A stretch of 64,000 nt of DNA from Drosophila persimilis (GCF_003286085.1 NW_020825338.1:744001-808000); one strand, 5' to 3'; shown: positions 23,036 through 34,711, counted from the first letter of the stretch. Notes: generated by a model not told the origin, from the letters alone. Translations and numbers: made by a program.

Positions 23036-23361
23036 CCTCTTCTCCCGCCACACATGATCCCCAACGCACGTCTCTGCAGCTCCCAAGCACGGCTTCACCC
23101 ACGCCTCGTGGCCGGGTCAGGCCCGACCGTCCCACGAACCACCCCACAGGCGCGCTTTCGCCACGAGCGGCTTTCCCCTTAGGTCCTCACACAACAAATT
23201 TTGCTGTGGGGAAGGACCGGGCCCTGGACAGACTGAGAAGCTGTACCTCGGCCTGAGAACTTCCTTACATACCTTACAGATCTTATGTCTACCAGAAAAA
23301 TAAGTCTGCAGTGATGGGCATTAATAATGTCATAAATGTAATAGCATAAAAAAAGGCCAAG
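23036..23361. other. Unassigned sequence
   Basis: GC-rich at first, then AT-rich. A short stem is possible at CAACAAATTTTGCTGTGGGG (near 23190). I see no gene. Confidence 0.4.
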
Positions 23362-23594
23362 GAACACGTTATTCTCGTGGCTGTTGACCTCAACAATGCC
23401 TACAACTGTGTCAACCTTAAATTCTTAAAAAGACTAATAGAGAATGAGCACTTTCCAAAATATACATTGACTGGTTTACGAGTATCAGCTTCATGTCTTT
23501 GAGACTACTGAAAATAGAGAATACTGTTCAGGTAGTGCAGGGTGGAATCCCACACGGCTCTTGTCTCTCGGCGCTTCTTTTTAGACTGCATGAT
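23362..23594 (+). pseudogene. I-clade-like reverse transcriptase, fragment 1
   Basis: The translation contains RT motif A (VILVAVDLNNAYNCVN) and, after a frame change, motif B (QGGIPHGSCLSALLF). It continues, after an insertion, at 25285 and, after the LTR element, at 32435, where an RNase H domain is found. RT followed by RNase H is typical of the I clade. Many frame breaks. Confidence 0.6.
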
Positions 23595-25284
23595 GTGAGT
23601 ATCTGATGTAGTTTTCAGACGACTGTACGGTGAGGCTTGTAGCTGCTGTGAGGAGGCCTAGGGTTTTTAGGGTCCGCCGAAAATTAGGCACCGTCTAACG
23701 AGAAGCAAGAGAAATTCTCTTTAACAGTCGGCAAAGAGGGCCTGGGATCAGAGAGTGGGTCAGAGCCAGGTCAGACTTCCTCGTCGAAAGGAGAGCGGAT
23801 TCGAAGTCGAAGTTCGACAAGAAGAAAGGCTACAAATAGATGTCATTGGACGCCATTGCAGCATTCCATTGGTCGACAGCATTGGATGGTGTTCATTTTC
23901 TAAAGTGGCAGCCGGATTTTAAATATTCAAAAAAAAAGAGAGAGAAACCTTTTAAATTAAATAACGACAAGGAAATATATCTCAGGCAGTGAGGCGTTGT
24001 GTAGTGATACCCTTGCAATACACCCTTTCGACGGGGCACCCGTTTGGGTAAGTTGAAAAGAATAACAGCCGAGTGAAGTGTATAAAGGTGTTCTGTGTGT
24101 GCAAATTTCCCTAGGTTGGAAATTGGAGGAGGCTCGTCTTCCACGACAACCAGCTGCAGGTCATAGAAATTCGCCGGAGCTTTGGGACGTCGCCTTGGAG
24201 CACTGCGGCGAGCCAGAGAGGAGAGGCCAACTAGTGCCCGGCAGACGGCAGCCGCGTCGGCTTGTTTCATCGCTCCGCGTATGCGTCCATACCCCATGAG
24301 TAGGGGAGGAGGCAGAGAGAAAAAGTGTTCGGCAGTTAGTGGCTGATCGAAGTTGAAATTGTCACAGAGATCTAGCCTGGTCCAAATGAAACAAAAAAAT
24401 AGCAAGAATAAGAAAAAAATAACGTAACACAGTCATATGCTCTAAGCATTTTTACCCGGGTTATTTCATTGTCCCTCTTCATTTAGGCTTCTTGATCTCT
24501 CTATCCCTTTCCTTCTTTCTCCATCTAACTTTGCCGCTGAGGGCGAGCCCCCACATACCGGTGCTCGATAAGCGCCGGTGATCCGCAAAGAGGAATGCGA
24601 AACTGAGCGCAGAGGAATGTGAAGGGGCGTGAGGGACGGGAAGAAAAGAGATAGAAAATCACAGTTAAACTTAGCTCGATCTGCCTGAGCCACTCGTTGT
24701 CGTTTCACTTTTTTTGTGTGTGCGAATTGTGTGTGTTCTTTTTTTTAAACTTTTCAGAAGCCCAAATCGGAAGCGCTTCGTCGATGGAGGTTTCTGTAAA
24801 TCGCTTTAATTAAACAAATAAATTATCTTCCACTTTTTTTTGTGTGGCGAATGCTCTGAAGGTTCGTCACTTAATTATTCGTCAAACTTAATTACAGGGG
24901 ATCAAGAATTTTAGTCATAAGCAATGAATAAATGTTTATAATGTGTGAACAGAAGCTATAGTGTTTGATCTCCTGCAGCAAGCCCCTGTAGGTCCCCCAT
25001 AATATAAGGGGTCTTGTAGCAAATCATGTGTTATCGGGCACAACAAGACCAAGGTAGGGTGGGCGAACATCACTCCTTATGAACAGCTGAGGAATTCTTT
25101 TCGTTGTCCGTTGTCCGTTGCAGTTATTGTCTTTCGTTTTAGGTGTTGTGCTTTCCGTCCGGTTTCAAATGGCTTAGTGACACGCATTAAATGTAAGATA
25201 ATGATAGGGTGGGCCTCTGCTTAGGAGCAAAATACATAAGAACACCACACTCGTGGCCGACGAGCCAGTAGCCGGAAAATTGAC
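23595..25284. other. Insertion of unknown nature within the I-clade fragment
   Basis: About 1.7 kb separates RT motif B from the next RT segment and replaces the expected YxDD region. It holds no recognised protein. Notable are A- and T-runs, a stem GTAGGTCCCCCATAATATAAG near 24990, and a repeated CGTTGTCCGTTGTCCGTTG near 25100. Short open frames around 24080-24400 have no transposon or host motif that I know. Confidence 0.4.
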
Positions 25285-25828
25285 AGCGTGCCGCATGCTT
25301 TTAACCTTCTATGTGGTGATCTCGGCTTCAGCTTCAACCCTAGTAAATCAGCGGTAATGAATGTAGGAAAGGGACATGTCAGAGTTGTTAATATTTCTGT
25401 TGAAAATGTGCCAATACCAAATCGAAACAATATCCGTTTCTTATGCAGACTGATTAGCGCAAACTTATCAAATGTCAGCCATCTTAAAATGGCTAAAGAA
25501 CAAACAAAAAAAGACAACAGGCTTCTTCAGCACGCGACCACTATAAAATCAGTGCTGAAACCTAAGACAAGTGTCAACATCTTCAAAGCTTTTATTAGAA
25601 CAAAACAAGAATATGCTATTACAAGTTTTGTAGACATGGGATCTGGAGCAAGATATGGAAATAGCGCAAGCTAAATCACTCAGAAGGTGTTTTGACACAA
25701 GCTATCAAGAAATGTTTGTCCTCGCTGGCGTAATGCCACCCTCTTTCAGGGCAAAGTAGCTTACAGCCAAAGAACAGCTCAAAATCAAAAGATTTAATCC
25801 AATAATGTACAACGAGCTACATACATAT
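25285..25828 (+). pseudogene. I-clade-like reverse transcriptase, fragment 2 (thumb)
   Basis: Open for 128 codons; includes LLCGDLGFSFNPSKSAVMNV (post-palm segment), NNIRFLCRLIS and a thumb-like helical region (VLKPKTSVNIFKAFIRTKQEYAI). A second frame then carries RRCFDTSYQEMFVLAGVMPP. The copy is interrupted at 25828 by an LTR element and resumes at 32435. Confidence 0.6.
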
Positions 25829-26424
25829 AGTGACATATCCATAATTCCCCACATCCCATACACATTATGTTTATGTACAATTCATCCACCCCATCCACAC
25901 AAGTAACAGGACCCCACTCAAGAATCAATAACTGTTTCTTCCCATACTCCAAGCTAGGGCCCCCCATAATATAAACAATGGACCACATTGTTTCAGCAAC
26001 ATTAGAATCACGCCACTCTCGAGAAATCGATTCTTTAGAATCACGCCACTCATGAGGACCAATAAAAGCTAGACATAAAACCAAGGAGTATCACATTCCT
26101 AGCTCCGTCATGTAATGCAACACCGATCGCCAGCAGTGGATGCCTTTCATCAAAGCCGACGCATCCCCAAATATCGATCCAGGCACGTACGCCACCGACA
26201 CGAAGATGCAGCCGAGGAAAGCAACGCCCGAAGCCAGAGTCGGGAGTTCCAAGAGAAGGGCTCATGGAAACTAGCCAGCAGCAGAGAGATCAGTTCCGTT
26301 TGAGACAAGCAGACCGAAAGTCAAGTCGGGGAATTCATTTAAATCTTGTGACATAAAGATATTTAAGTTTGTAAAATAAAAGTATTTTTTTAAAAACTTA
26401 AAATCGAGTTGCGGATATTTAACT
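25829..26424 (+). repeat. 5' LTR of errantivirus-like element
   Basis: 596 bp, starting AGTGACATATCC and ending TATTTAACT just before the primer binding site. An AATAAA signal lies near 26378. It contains a repeated AATCACGCCACTC (26008 and 26039). Confidence 0.92.
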
Positions 26425-26442
26425 GGCGCAGTCGGTAGGATT
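26425..26442 (+). promoter_or_regulatory. Primer binding site (tRNA-Ser type)
   Basis: GGCGCAGTCGGTAGGATT follows the 5' LTR directly. This matches the tRNA-Ser primer complement used by 17.6/297-group elements and primes minus-strand DNA synthesis. Confidence 0.85.
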
Positions 26443-26730
26443 TCGTTTAAAATTAACACCTATATTTCGGTAATGGTCAGCTTGTGTAATTTATAATTAC
26501 TGTGATCACGTAATCCCGGAATTGTTAATAAAATTGTGAAATCCGCCAAAGAACCTATGTGCTGCAAGCACATACGATTTGCAAAGCTAATTTAAGTGAA
26601 CTGAAGTAAGCGGAGATAGTGAATCACCAAGGACAGTGAAACACTTAATACAAAATCAAAAAAAACTTACAAGTGAACCAAAATAAAGTTAAAAACTACA
26701 ACAAAACAAAACCCAATCAACACCAACAAC

Positions 26731-27687
26731 ATGGCGTTACCACCACTATCATTGAGCGAAATCCACTTGAACCAGGCACTGCTGTCGATCCGACAAATAC
26801 CTGCCTATGACGGTTCATCTGGACAGCTAAGCTCATTTATCAAACGAATCGAATATGTATGCGGATTATATCCAACTGAAGATCTTCGCCAACAAAGGAT
26901 CCTATTTGGAGCGACCGAGATCCAACTGTCAGGAGAGGCACAACGCATATCGCAAATGACACAACCCAACACGTGGCTCGAACTGAAGACGGCGCTGATC
27001 AACGAGTTCAAAAATCACACACCATATGAAGAACTCTTACGACAACTATACACCACCAGATTCAACGGCAGTCTTCGTAAGTTTATAGAAGAATTAGAGA
27101 TAAAAGCATTATTAATAAACAATAAGCTAAACTTAGAAAACATACCAGAAAATAATGTCATTTATAAAAACGCTTTGAACAACACAATTAAAGATGTCAT
27201 TACTCGAAAACTTCCTGACAGAATGTTCATGACCTTAGCAAGAAAAGATATTACCACATTGTCTAATCTTAAGAAGGCAGCACAAGAAGAAGGATTGTAC
27301 GAAGCTAGTACAACAGATTCAGGTACAAATAAAGATCAATCGAAATCGTCTCAATCAAATCGAAAGAATGTTGGAAACTATTATCCAAATTATAATACTA
27401 CTAACTATCACAATCAAACTCAGAGTTCATCTGGAACAGGTCAGACGAATCGAACAAATCAAAATCAAAATTCCCAAAATCCTGGATTATACAATGAGTT
27501 CAAAAATTCCTTGAATCAAGGTAGGGCTCAGAATCCATTCAATCAGCAAATATTTCAAAACCAAGCTAGTGGGAGTGGACCCAACCAACCTACTAAAAGA
27601 GGGAGGGAGAGCCAGAGTGGCCAAACGAAGATGGACGTAAATTTTCATCAAGCCGCCTCGGAAGAAACCGAGGAGGACCCTATATAA
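26731..27687 (+). CDS. gag of errantivirus-like element
   Basis: 318 residues from MALPPLSLSEIHLNQAL, the first ATG after a 300-bp leader. The N-terminal two-thirds resembles the capsid-like retrotransposon gag domain (WLELKTALINEFKNHTPYEELLRQLY region). The C-terminus is Asn/Gln/Ser-rich and lacks a CCHC knuckle, as is usual in this group. The stop at 27685-27687 overlaps pol, which lies in the -1 frame, so pol is probably made by -1 frameshifting. Confidence 0.88.
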   Translation: MALPPLSLSEIHLNQALLSIRQIPAYDGSSGQLSSFIKRIEYVCGLYPTEDLRQQRILFGATEIQLSGEAQRISQMTQPNTWLELKTALINEFKNHTPYEELLRQLYTTRFNGSLRKFIEELEIKALLINNKLNLENIPENNVIYKNALNNTIKDVITRKLPDRMFMTLARKDITTLSNLKKAAQEEGLYEASTTDSGTNKDQSKSSQSNRKNVGNYYPNYNTTNYHNQTQSSSGTGQTNRTNQNQNSQNPGLYNEFKNSLNQGRAQNPFNQQIFQNQASGSGPNQPTKRGRESQSGQTKMDVNFHQAASEETEEDPI

Positions 27688-30600
27688 ACATTACCATTAA
27701 TAAAAGAATATTAAGGTGTATCGCTGACTCGGGATCATCGATCAACATCATGAAAGAAAATTACACAGATTCCGAGATAAAAGACGATAACCTTACGGTC
27801 CATACCATCAATGGACCTGTCCGTTTAACTAAGAGTATAATGAGGAATGCGAACAAAACATGTCCGTCCGAACAAAAGTTCTACATACATAACTTTTCCG
27901 AAAATTATGATATTTTATTAGGAAGAGAATACTTGATGGCAAGTAAAGCCGTCATCGATTACAGAAATGACACTGTAACACTAGGAGCTAGGTCGTACCC
28001 AATCATTCAGAGTGGAGAAGCTATTGAAACCGGCAAGACCGCACAGAAGTGCACTGATCCCTCTACAAAAGAAGAGAAGATCGCACCTAAGTGCCTTGAC
28101 CCATCTCCAGAGGGAGATCAATACTTCGCTTCCGCTCTAGACAGTGAATTAAGGGAATGTAATCAATTAAGATTGGAACACTTAAACGACGAAGAGAGGG
28201 AAGAGTTAAAGAAGGTCTTATATGAGTTTAAGGATGTGCAGTACAGAGAAGGTGACAATTTGACTTTCACAAGTACAATCAAGCACGAGATCAAAACTCA
28301 ACATGAAGACCCGGTCTACAGACGACCATACAAATATGCCCAGATACATGATCAGGAGGTAAACCAGCAAATCAAAGATATGATCAGGCAGGGAATAATT
28401 CGAAAGTCGAATTCTCCTTACTGCTCGCCCATATCTATGATTCCGAAGAAGATAGATGCCTCAGGAAAGCAAAAATATCGAATGGTAGTAGACTATAGAA
28501 GTCTAAATGAAATAACAGTTAAAGACAAATTCCCAACTCCAAGAATGGATGAAATCCTAGACAAACTAGGTAAATGTCAGTATTTTACGACAATCGATTT
28601 AGCAAAAGGTTTCCATCAAATACCCATGGAACCTAGCTCAATCCCCAAAACTGCGTTCTCCACTAAGCATGGACATTACGAGTTCACTCGTATGCCCTTT
28701 GGGCTAACCACTGCCCCAGCTACCTTCCAAAGATGTATGAACAATCTGCTAGAAGAGTTAATCTTCAAAGATTGCTTTGTATACTTGGATGACATCATTA
28801 TATTTTCCACTTCATTGGAAGAACACTTGTTGTCACTAAGGAGAGTATTTGGAAAGTTGAGAGACGCCAACTTGAAGCTACAAATGGATAAATGTGAATT
28901 CATGAAAAAGGAAACTGAATTCCTAGGTCATGTAGTCACTACTGAAGGAATAGTACCAAATCCAGGCAAAATCTCTGCCATTGTCAAATTTCCAATACCA
29001 GAAACGACTAAACAAATAAAGTCATTCTTAGGTCTGTGCGGGTTCTACAGGAAATTCATTCCTAATTTTGCAAACATAGCAAAACCCATGACACTCAAAC
29101 TAAAGAAAGGAGCTGTCATAGACCCCAAGGAAGAAAAGTACGTCGAGGCATTTGAGAGACTAAAAGTACTCATCACCTCAGACCCTATCCTTGCGTTCCC
29201 AGACTTTGACAAAATGTTCACGGTAACAACCGACGCTAGTAACATAGCATTGGGAGCGGTTTTGTCACAAGAACACAAACCGATCTGCTACGCTAGCAGA
29301 ACCCTAAATGAACATGAAATAAACTATTCAGCCATCGAAAAGGAATTATTAGCGATCGTATGGGCAACCAAGTATTTCCGTTCATACCTGTTCGGTAGAA
29401 CATTCGAGATACAAAGCGATCATAAACCCTTGATTTGGTTGAACAACCTCAAGGAGCCAAATATGAAATTACAAAGGTGGAAAATAAAACTGAATGAGTT
29501 TGATTTTAAAATGAAATATCTACCAGGCAAAGAAAATCATGTAGCTGATGCCTTATCAAGGGTAAGGATTAATGAAAATCTCCTGGGAGAAGCTTCCAAT
29601 AGCGTTGGTGCAACTGTACATAGCGCACAGGAAGACAATCTAAATCACATTGCTATCACGGAAAGACCAATTAACTATTACAATCGGCAAATTGAGCTAA
29701 TAAAAGGCAATGAAGATAAGGTAGAAACAATTCGTTATTTTCACAAGCTAATCATCAAGATCACGTATAAGGAAATGACTAACACCTTAGCGAAGGATAT
29801 AATAAAGGAATATCTATGCACCAAAAAGAGCGCATTATATTTCCATAACGAAACAGATTTTCCTCCATTCCAAAAAGCCTATTTAGAAATCATTAATTCT
29901 AACAATATAACCAAAGCTATTAAATCAAGCACGAAACTCCTAGATATTCAGAATTATGCTGAATTTAAAGAAACCATATTAAAGAATCATAAAGGCTTAC
30001 TCCATCCAGGGATAGAGAAAACCGTCAATTGGTTTAGGGGAAAATACTATTACCCGGATTATCAAAAACTAATCCAAAACATCATAAACGAATGTCCTAC
30101 TTGTAATATTGCCAAAACAGAGCATAGAAATACGAAGTTGGCATTCGAAACTACACCGGAAATACTGAACATCAGAGAGAAATACGTCATGGATTTCTAT
30201 ATGGTTGGTAACCAACAGTTCCTATCATGTATTGACGTATACTCGAAGTTTGCCACTCTTGTAGAAGTAAAAAGTCGTGACTGGTTAGAAGCAAAAAGAG
30301 CCATCATGAAAGTTTTTAACGAGATGGGCAAACCAATTGAAATCAAAGCCGATAAAGATTCAGCTTTTATGTGCACAGCATTGCAAGCATGGCTGAATGC
30401 GGAAAACGTCAAAATAGAGATCACTTCCAGCAAAAATGGAATATCTGACGTAGAAAGATTTCATAAAACAGTAAATGAAAAATTAAGAATAATATCTAGC
30501 GAGGATAACACAGAAGATAGATTCACGAAGTTTGAATTAATTCTTTATACTTATAATCATAAAACCAAACATAATACAACAAATAGGACACCAGCTGATA

Positions 30601-30917
30601 TATTCATTTATGCAGGCTCACCTGATTATGACACACAACTAAATAAAGTGAATAAAATCACTCAATTAAATAAAAACCGCATAGAGTATGAAGTAGATAC
30701 CCGCTATAAACTATCACCTCTAGTTAAGTCTAAGGTAACAAATCCTTTCAAAAGGACGGGTGAAATTAGACAGGTAGACGAAAAACATTATGAAGAAAAG
30801 AATAGGGGTAGGAAAATAACTCATTATAAATCAAAATTCAAGAAAAAGAAGAAATCTAATAGAAGCAAATATAATAATTCCAGAGAAACCGAGGAAGTTA
30901 ATGGAATCAGCAAATAG
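27681..30917 (+). CDS. pol: protease, reverse transcriptase, RNase H, integrase
   Basis: One uninterrupted frame (first in-frame ATG at 27750), entered by -1 frameshift from gag. The aspartic protease active site is ADSGSS near 27733. RT carries VDYRSLNEIT, IDLAKGFHQIPM, MPFGLTTAPATFQ and YLDDIIIFS (about residue 344 from the ATG). RNase H starts at TTDASNIALGAVL and includes SDHKPLIWL and VADALSR. Integrase has an HHCC region (LLHPGIEKT...CPTCNIAK) and a DDE core: D in VMDFY, D in ADKDSAF, E in DVERFH. All catalytic residues expected for the family are visible, and no stop or shift is present. Confidence 0.92.
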   Translation, partial: YINITINKRILRCIADSGSSINIMKENYTDSEIKDDNLTVHTINGPVRLTKSIMRNANKTCPSEQKFYIHNFSENYDILLGREYLMASKAVIDYRNDTVTLGARSYPIIQSGEAIETGKTAQKCTDPSTKEEKIAPKCLDPSPEGDQYFASALDSELRECNQLRLEHLNDEEREELKKVLYEFKDVQYREGDNLTFTSTIKHEIKTQHEDPVYRRPYKYAQIHDQEVNQQIKDMIRQGIIRKSNSPYCSPISMIPKKIDASGKQKYRMVVDYRSLNEITVKDKFPTPRMDEILDKLGKCQYFTTIDLAKGFHQIPMEPSSIPKTAFSTKHGHYEFTRMPFGLTTAPATFQRCMNNLLEELIFKDCFVYLDDIIIFSTSLEEHLLSLRRVFGKLRDANLKLQMDKCEFMKKETEFLGHVVTTEGIVPNPGKISAIVKFPIPETTKQIKSFLGLCGFYRKFIPNFANIAKPMTLKLKKGAVIDPKEEKYVEAFERLKVLITSDPILAFPDFDKMFTVTTDASNIALGAVLSQEHKPICYASRTLNEHEINYSAIEKELLAIVWATKYFRSYLFGRTFEIQSDHKPLIWLNNLKEPNMKLQRWKIKLNEFDFKMKYLPGKENHVADALSRVRINENLLGEASNSVGATVHSAQEDNLNHIAITERPINYYNRQIELIKGNEDKVETIRYFHKLIIKITYKEMTNTLAKDIIKEYLCTKKSALYFHNETDFPPFQKAYLEIINSNNITKAIKSSTKLLDIQNYAEFKETILKNHKGLLHPGIEKTVNWFRGKYYYPDYQKLIQNIINECPTCNIAKTEHRNTKLAFETTPEILNIREKYVMDFYMVGNQQFLSCIDVYSKFATLVEVKSRDWLEAKRAIMKVFNEMGKPIEIKADKDSAFMCTALQAWLNAENVKIEITSSKNGISDVERFHKTVNEKLRIISSEDNTEDRFTKFELILYTYNHKTKHNTTNRTPADIFIYAGSPDYDTQLNKVNKITQLNKNRIEYEVDTRYKLSPLVKSKVTNPFKRTGEIRQVDEKHYEEKNRGRKITHYKSKFKKKKKSNRSKYNNSRETEEVNGISK

Positions 30918-30922
30918 AAATT

Positions 30923-31807
30923 TTGATATTCAATCTACAACATTTCACAGAATATATCGAAGATATAGAACTAGGTATGCAATTAACTAGGCTCGGTATA
31001 TTTAATCCAAAATTATTAAAACAAGACTACCTGGAACAAATAAATTCTGAGAAAATACTAAATATAAAAACCTCCACATGGCTAAAATCCGATACCAACG
31101 AAATTCTAATAATTTCCAACATTCCCAAAGACATTACAAAAGTACCAATCTATAAAATCGTTCCGTATCCAGACGAATTAAATAACATGTTAACAGATAT
31201 GACATACGACAAGTACTACATAAAAAATGAAGAAGTATTTGTTAAAGAAACTAGATTGAAAACCAATGACAATTGTATAAAAGGAATTTTAATGCAAACT
31301 CCCACTAAATGTCCATATTCCAAAACATTTCAAAACTTTCAAATAAACTTTATTGAACCCAATATACTAATCACGTGGAATCTTCCAAAAACAACGCTAA
31401 ATCAGAATTGTGTAAACCAAGAAATCATAGCGGAAGGAAATACCATTATAAAAATCTACAACTGTTCAATCCAATTAAATGAATTTACAATATCAAACAC
31501 AATGTTAGATTTTGCCCCGAATGTTTATGTCAACAACAACATAACTAAAATAAAACCACTGTCGTATGTCCAAACTAATGAAATAATTATGCAATACACC
31601 ACATAGAGTAACCTATTACAAATAAGTCTACTAATTTCATTTGTCATAATTATATTAGTACTACTAAGTTATGTAGCTGTTAAATTTAAGAAAACTTCTA
31701 AAAGAGTCACGGTTAAATGTATAAACCCTATAATAGAAGCAGAAGAGGAACCAACCTCAGCCACCGCACTTGACACCCCGTCACTATACCCGAGGGTAAT
31801 CGCCTAG
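30923..31807 (+). pseudogene. env-like gene, truncated and interrupted
   Basis: A frame follows pol by a few bases and matches the position and composition of an errantivirus envelope gene. It appears to lack the N-terminal part: no signal peptide or furin-type site is seen. An in-frame TAG at 31604-31606 cuts it before a hydrophobic membrane segment (about 31625-31680) and a short basic cytoplasmic tail. The upstream frame gives 227 residues. The element is therefore probably limited to intracellular transposition. Confidence 0.75.
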
Positions 31808-31834
31808 GGACAGGCTAATAACAAACGTTGGGGG

Positions 31835-32430
31835 AGTGACATATCCATAATTCCCCACATCCCATACACATTATGTTTATGTACAATTCATCCACCCCAT
31901 CCACACAAGTAACAGGACCCCACTCAAGAATCAATAACTGTTTCTTCCCATACTCCAAGCTAGGGCCCCCCATAATATAAACAATGGACCACATTGTTTC
32001 AGCAACATTAGAATCACGCCACTCTCGAGAAATCGATTCTTTAGAATCACGCCACTCATGAGGACCAATAAAAGCTAGACATAAAACCAAGGAGTATCAC
32101 ATTCCTAGCTCCGTCATGTAATGCAACACCGATCGCCAGCAGTGGATGCCTTTCATCAAAGCCGACGCATCCCCAAATATCGATCCAGGCACGTACGCCA
32201 CCGACACGAAGATGCAGCCGAGGAAAGCAACGCCCGAAGCCAGAGTCGGGAGTTCCAAGAGAAGGGCTCATGGAAACTAGCCAGCAGCAGAGAGATCAGT
32301 TCCGTTTGAGACAAGCAGACCGAAAGTCAAGTCGGGGAATTCATTTAAATCTTGTGACATAAAGATATTTAAGTTTGTAAAATAAAAGTATTTTTTTAAA
32401 AACTTAAAATCGAGTTGCGGATTTTTAACT
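31835..32430 (+). repeat. 3' LTR of errantivirus-like element
   Basis: 596 bp, preceded by a short purine tract (GTTGGGGG). Same sequence as the 5' LTR except for the single noticed substitution near its end. Confidence 0.92.
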
Positions 32431-32434
32431 ATAT

Positions 32435-32945
32435 ATATGTACTTCAAGAGAATTTAAGTCTTTTTTGTCAACACTCAACACTTGTGATAGTTTTAAGACC
32501 TGTAACAAAATCCACATAAGAGACAATTTCTTGACCAAGAGTAAGACAGAATATTCGGAGGAGGTTTTATGAGTTTTTAAACAAGTACAGAAAGGACGAC
32601 TAGAACATCTTATCAACAGATGCCTCAGTTACAGAGAGGACGTGTGGTATAGGTATCGTAGAATGGCCTAGTGGTAACATTCACAAGTACAAAGTAGAAA
32701 ACCGGTTATCTTCAGTAGGTGCCGAACTTGTAGGCCTTAAAAAGGCCAGCGAACTATGTCTCAAACATGGTTACAAAAAAACTGTGATATTATGTGATGG
32801 GTTAGGAGCATTAACAATAAGCAAACAGACTCGTACCTGGTGAATGACATTCACAATATCATTAACTCATCCGAGATCCAAAAACTTGATATTCTATGGG
32901 TTCCAGAGATCAAATATATATATGTCGGGGATTATGAAATAATTC
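32435..32945 (+). pseudogene. I-clade-like RNase H domain, fragment 3
   Basis: Continuation of the I-clade copy after the LTR insertion. The translation shows STDASVTERTCGIGIVEW, SSVGAELVGLKKASELCLK, VILCDGLGAL and DILWVPE, i.e. the D, E and D segments of an RNase H followed by a degraded WVPGH motif. Several frame changes are needed. Together with 23362-23594 and 25285-25828 it is one old copy split twice. Confidence 0.65.
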
Positions 32946-34093
32946 CAGTATTTTGAAATAAAATAAGTAATCGACTTACTTAAAATTAGTTATTACGATA
33001 ACTGTATCGATATATTTAATGATATTCAATGTTGCTGAGAGCATAGTCTGAGCGAGAAAGAGAGCGTATCAGATGAGCATGTTGCTAGTGTTGTTGTTGA
33101 GAGTCAGTCGAGATTGGACTACGAAAAGAACGCGACGCAAGTGACTTGCTGTGCTACAGCGGTGATACAAAATGGCGGATGAAAATCAAGAGAACAATGT
33201 GCCGCATCAGGGCACTATGGTCCGAAAGACCACTTTTGTTGGCCAAAATCTAATTTTTCAAAGTCAAAACTGAAACCTGGTTTTGATCGCTCTGCATTAG
33301 AAAAAGATCGACCATTAAATCTGCGTACCAGAAATTTCCATAGATGGCGCCACATTCGCAAAATCAGCTGTGCAACCCAACTGTTTTTTAAGTAAAGCAC
33401 GTGAAGGGAAAAAGTGCCAAATTAATAACCATTTTAGATCTCTCAAAAATTGAAAAACGCCAAGACGTGATTAAATTTTTTTGATGAATCTTAATCTGTC
33501 AGGTTCTTACTACGTGTTTTGAGTTTTTAACTGTCTCTAGTAATTGTGATGTCTTCGTATTTGAAGGTTAAAGTGATGCCTTCAACATGTGCCAACTTGT
33601 AATGAAAACTAATTTTTGAAAAGGTGTACAAAGTGAGTCCTACCTAGTCCCACCCTGCAGGGTCTTCATGTTCCGACATATATGTATTTTAAAACATTTA
33701 ATATTCCACGAGGAACAACAAAACACAAGTCACTTTTTTTTTTTTTTAAGTTAATTTAATGCAAGTGCACGCCTAAGTTGCGCACACTCGCCCGCCAGAT
33801 TTGCTACTGGCGGAATTTTATTTTCAGCTATTACTTATTACCTAGGACATGGCAATTTACATTTAAGACTAACTTACAACAATAACGTGATTTAAAATTA
33901 GCGGGCTGTTGACGTTGACATGAATTAACATTAACATTAAACATGAAACTAATGGTCTGGCAGCCCTTATTTGTCAATCACAGAATTAACGTACATAAAG
34001 CAGCATGTGGTCACAAACAGATAAGTATTGACAATATTTTAACAATTATTTACATTTTAATCTAATTTAATTATATTTTATTTCTATTTGCAG
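32946..34093. other. No recognised gene
   Basis: AT-rich sequence. A short frame starting MADENQENNV at 33173 is preceded by a GAGAGCGTATCAG region and runs only about 34 codons. A T-run lies at 33733-33748. I found no transposon motif, RNA gene or repeat array. Confidence 0.4.
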
Positions 34094-34512
34094 GTACTGG
34101 ATCATCATCGTCGTCTGGAGCAGTGAGTTTGGCCCGGTGCGCAACCGTAAAGCGCTGGATGAGCGCGTGTGCATGTTGCGGCAGGAGACGTGGACATTGT
34201 ACAGCGCCGTGCAGAGTGGATGGAGCGATCGCCGTGGTCCTCCAGGTGACCCGGGACTCGGCCAAATTTGTGTGGCGATGGTTGCCAGCAGCCATGAAGT
34301 GCAGGAAAACCATCCCTGCGTGGATTCGGATGCGCCATGTGTGCAGCGCAAGCGTGTCCAAATTGGCATTCATGGCCTGCCAGCAGCCGTGGTGACGCTC
34401 GTCGATTGGACCCCTCCGGAGCCCGGATGCCGTGGTGACGCCCATGGAGAAGCATCGGAGGAACGACTGGAGGTATCGCCCGGTGTCGCAAGCGTGTTTT
34501 CACACGCTTCAG
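34094..34512 (+). other. Candidate internal exon, unidentified
   Basis: A TTTGCAG acceptor (34087-34093) and a CAGGTGAGT donor (34510-34518) bound 419 bp that is open in one plus-strand frame for about 139 codons. It begins YWIIIVVWSSEFGPVRNRKAL, contains RVCMLRQETWTLYSAVQSGW and ends FSHAS. GC content is higher than its surroundings. No known domain is recognised. It could be an exon of a host gene or of the disrupted gene that resumes at 40866, but nothing proves the link. Confidence 0.35.
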
Positions 34513-34711
34513 GTGAGTATTTGTGGTTCTCTGTGGATGGAATAAAGGCGTGCAAATTAAAACCATTTTTACACTCACCAGGAATACCGACAAAGACCAA
34601 CACAGGAGTATTGGTCTAGCTGCGGCCGGATTGCGGCATCCCAGTGAGCGGCGCCTTGCTGCAACAGAGTGCAGAGTGACTGCGGCGGTGTGTGCAATGT
34701 GCCGGCCGGAA

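Larger units (their letters stand above)
25829..32430 (+). mobile_element. Errantivirus-like Ty3/gypsy element (297/17.6/Tom-like), 6602 bp
   Basis: Complete LTR element: 596-bp LTRs at both ends, AGTGAC...TTAACT termini, a tRNA-Ser-type primer binding site, gag, pol and a degenerate env. The 4-bp duplication ATAT flanks it (25825-25828 and 32431-32434), the target preference known for the 297/17.6 group. The LTRs differ at one noticed position (A at 26416, T at 32422), so the insertion is young. It sits inside the I-clade fragment. Gag and pol look intact; env does not. Confidence 0.9.

Noticed and set aside
30923..31807. Reading the env-like frame as a functional envelope gene
   Set aside because: The N-terminal part is missing and a stop precedes the membrane segment.
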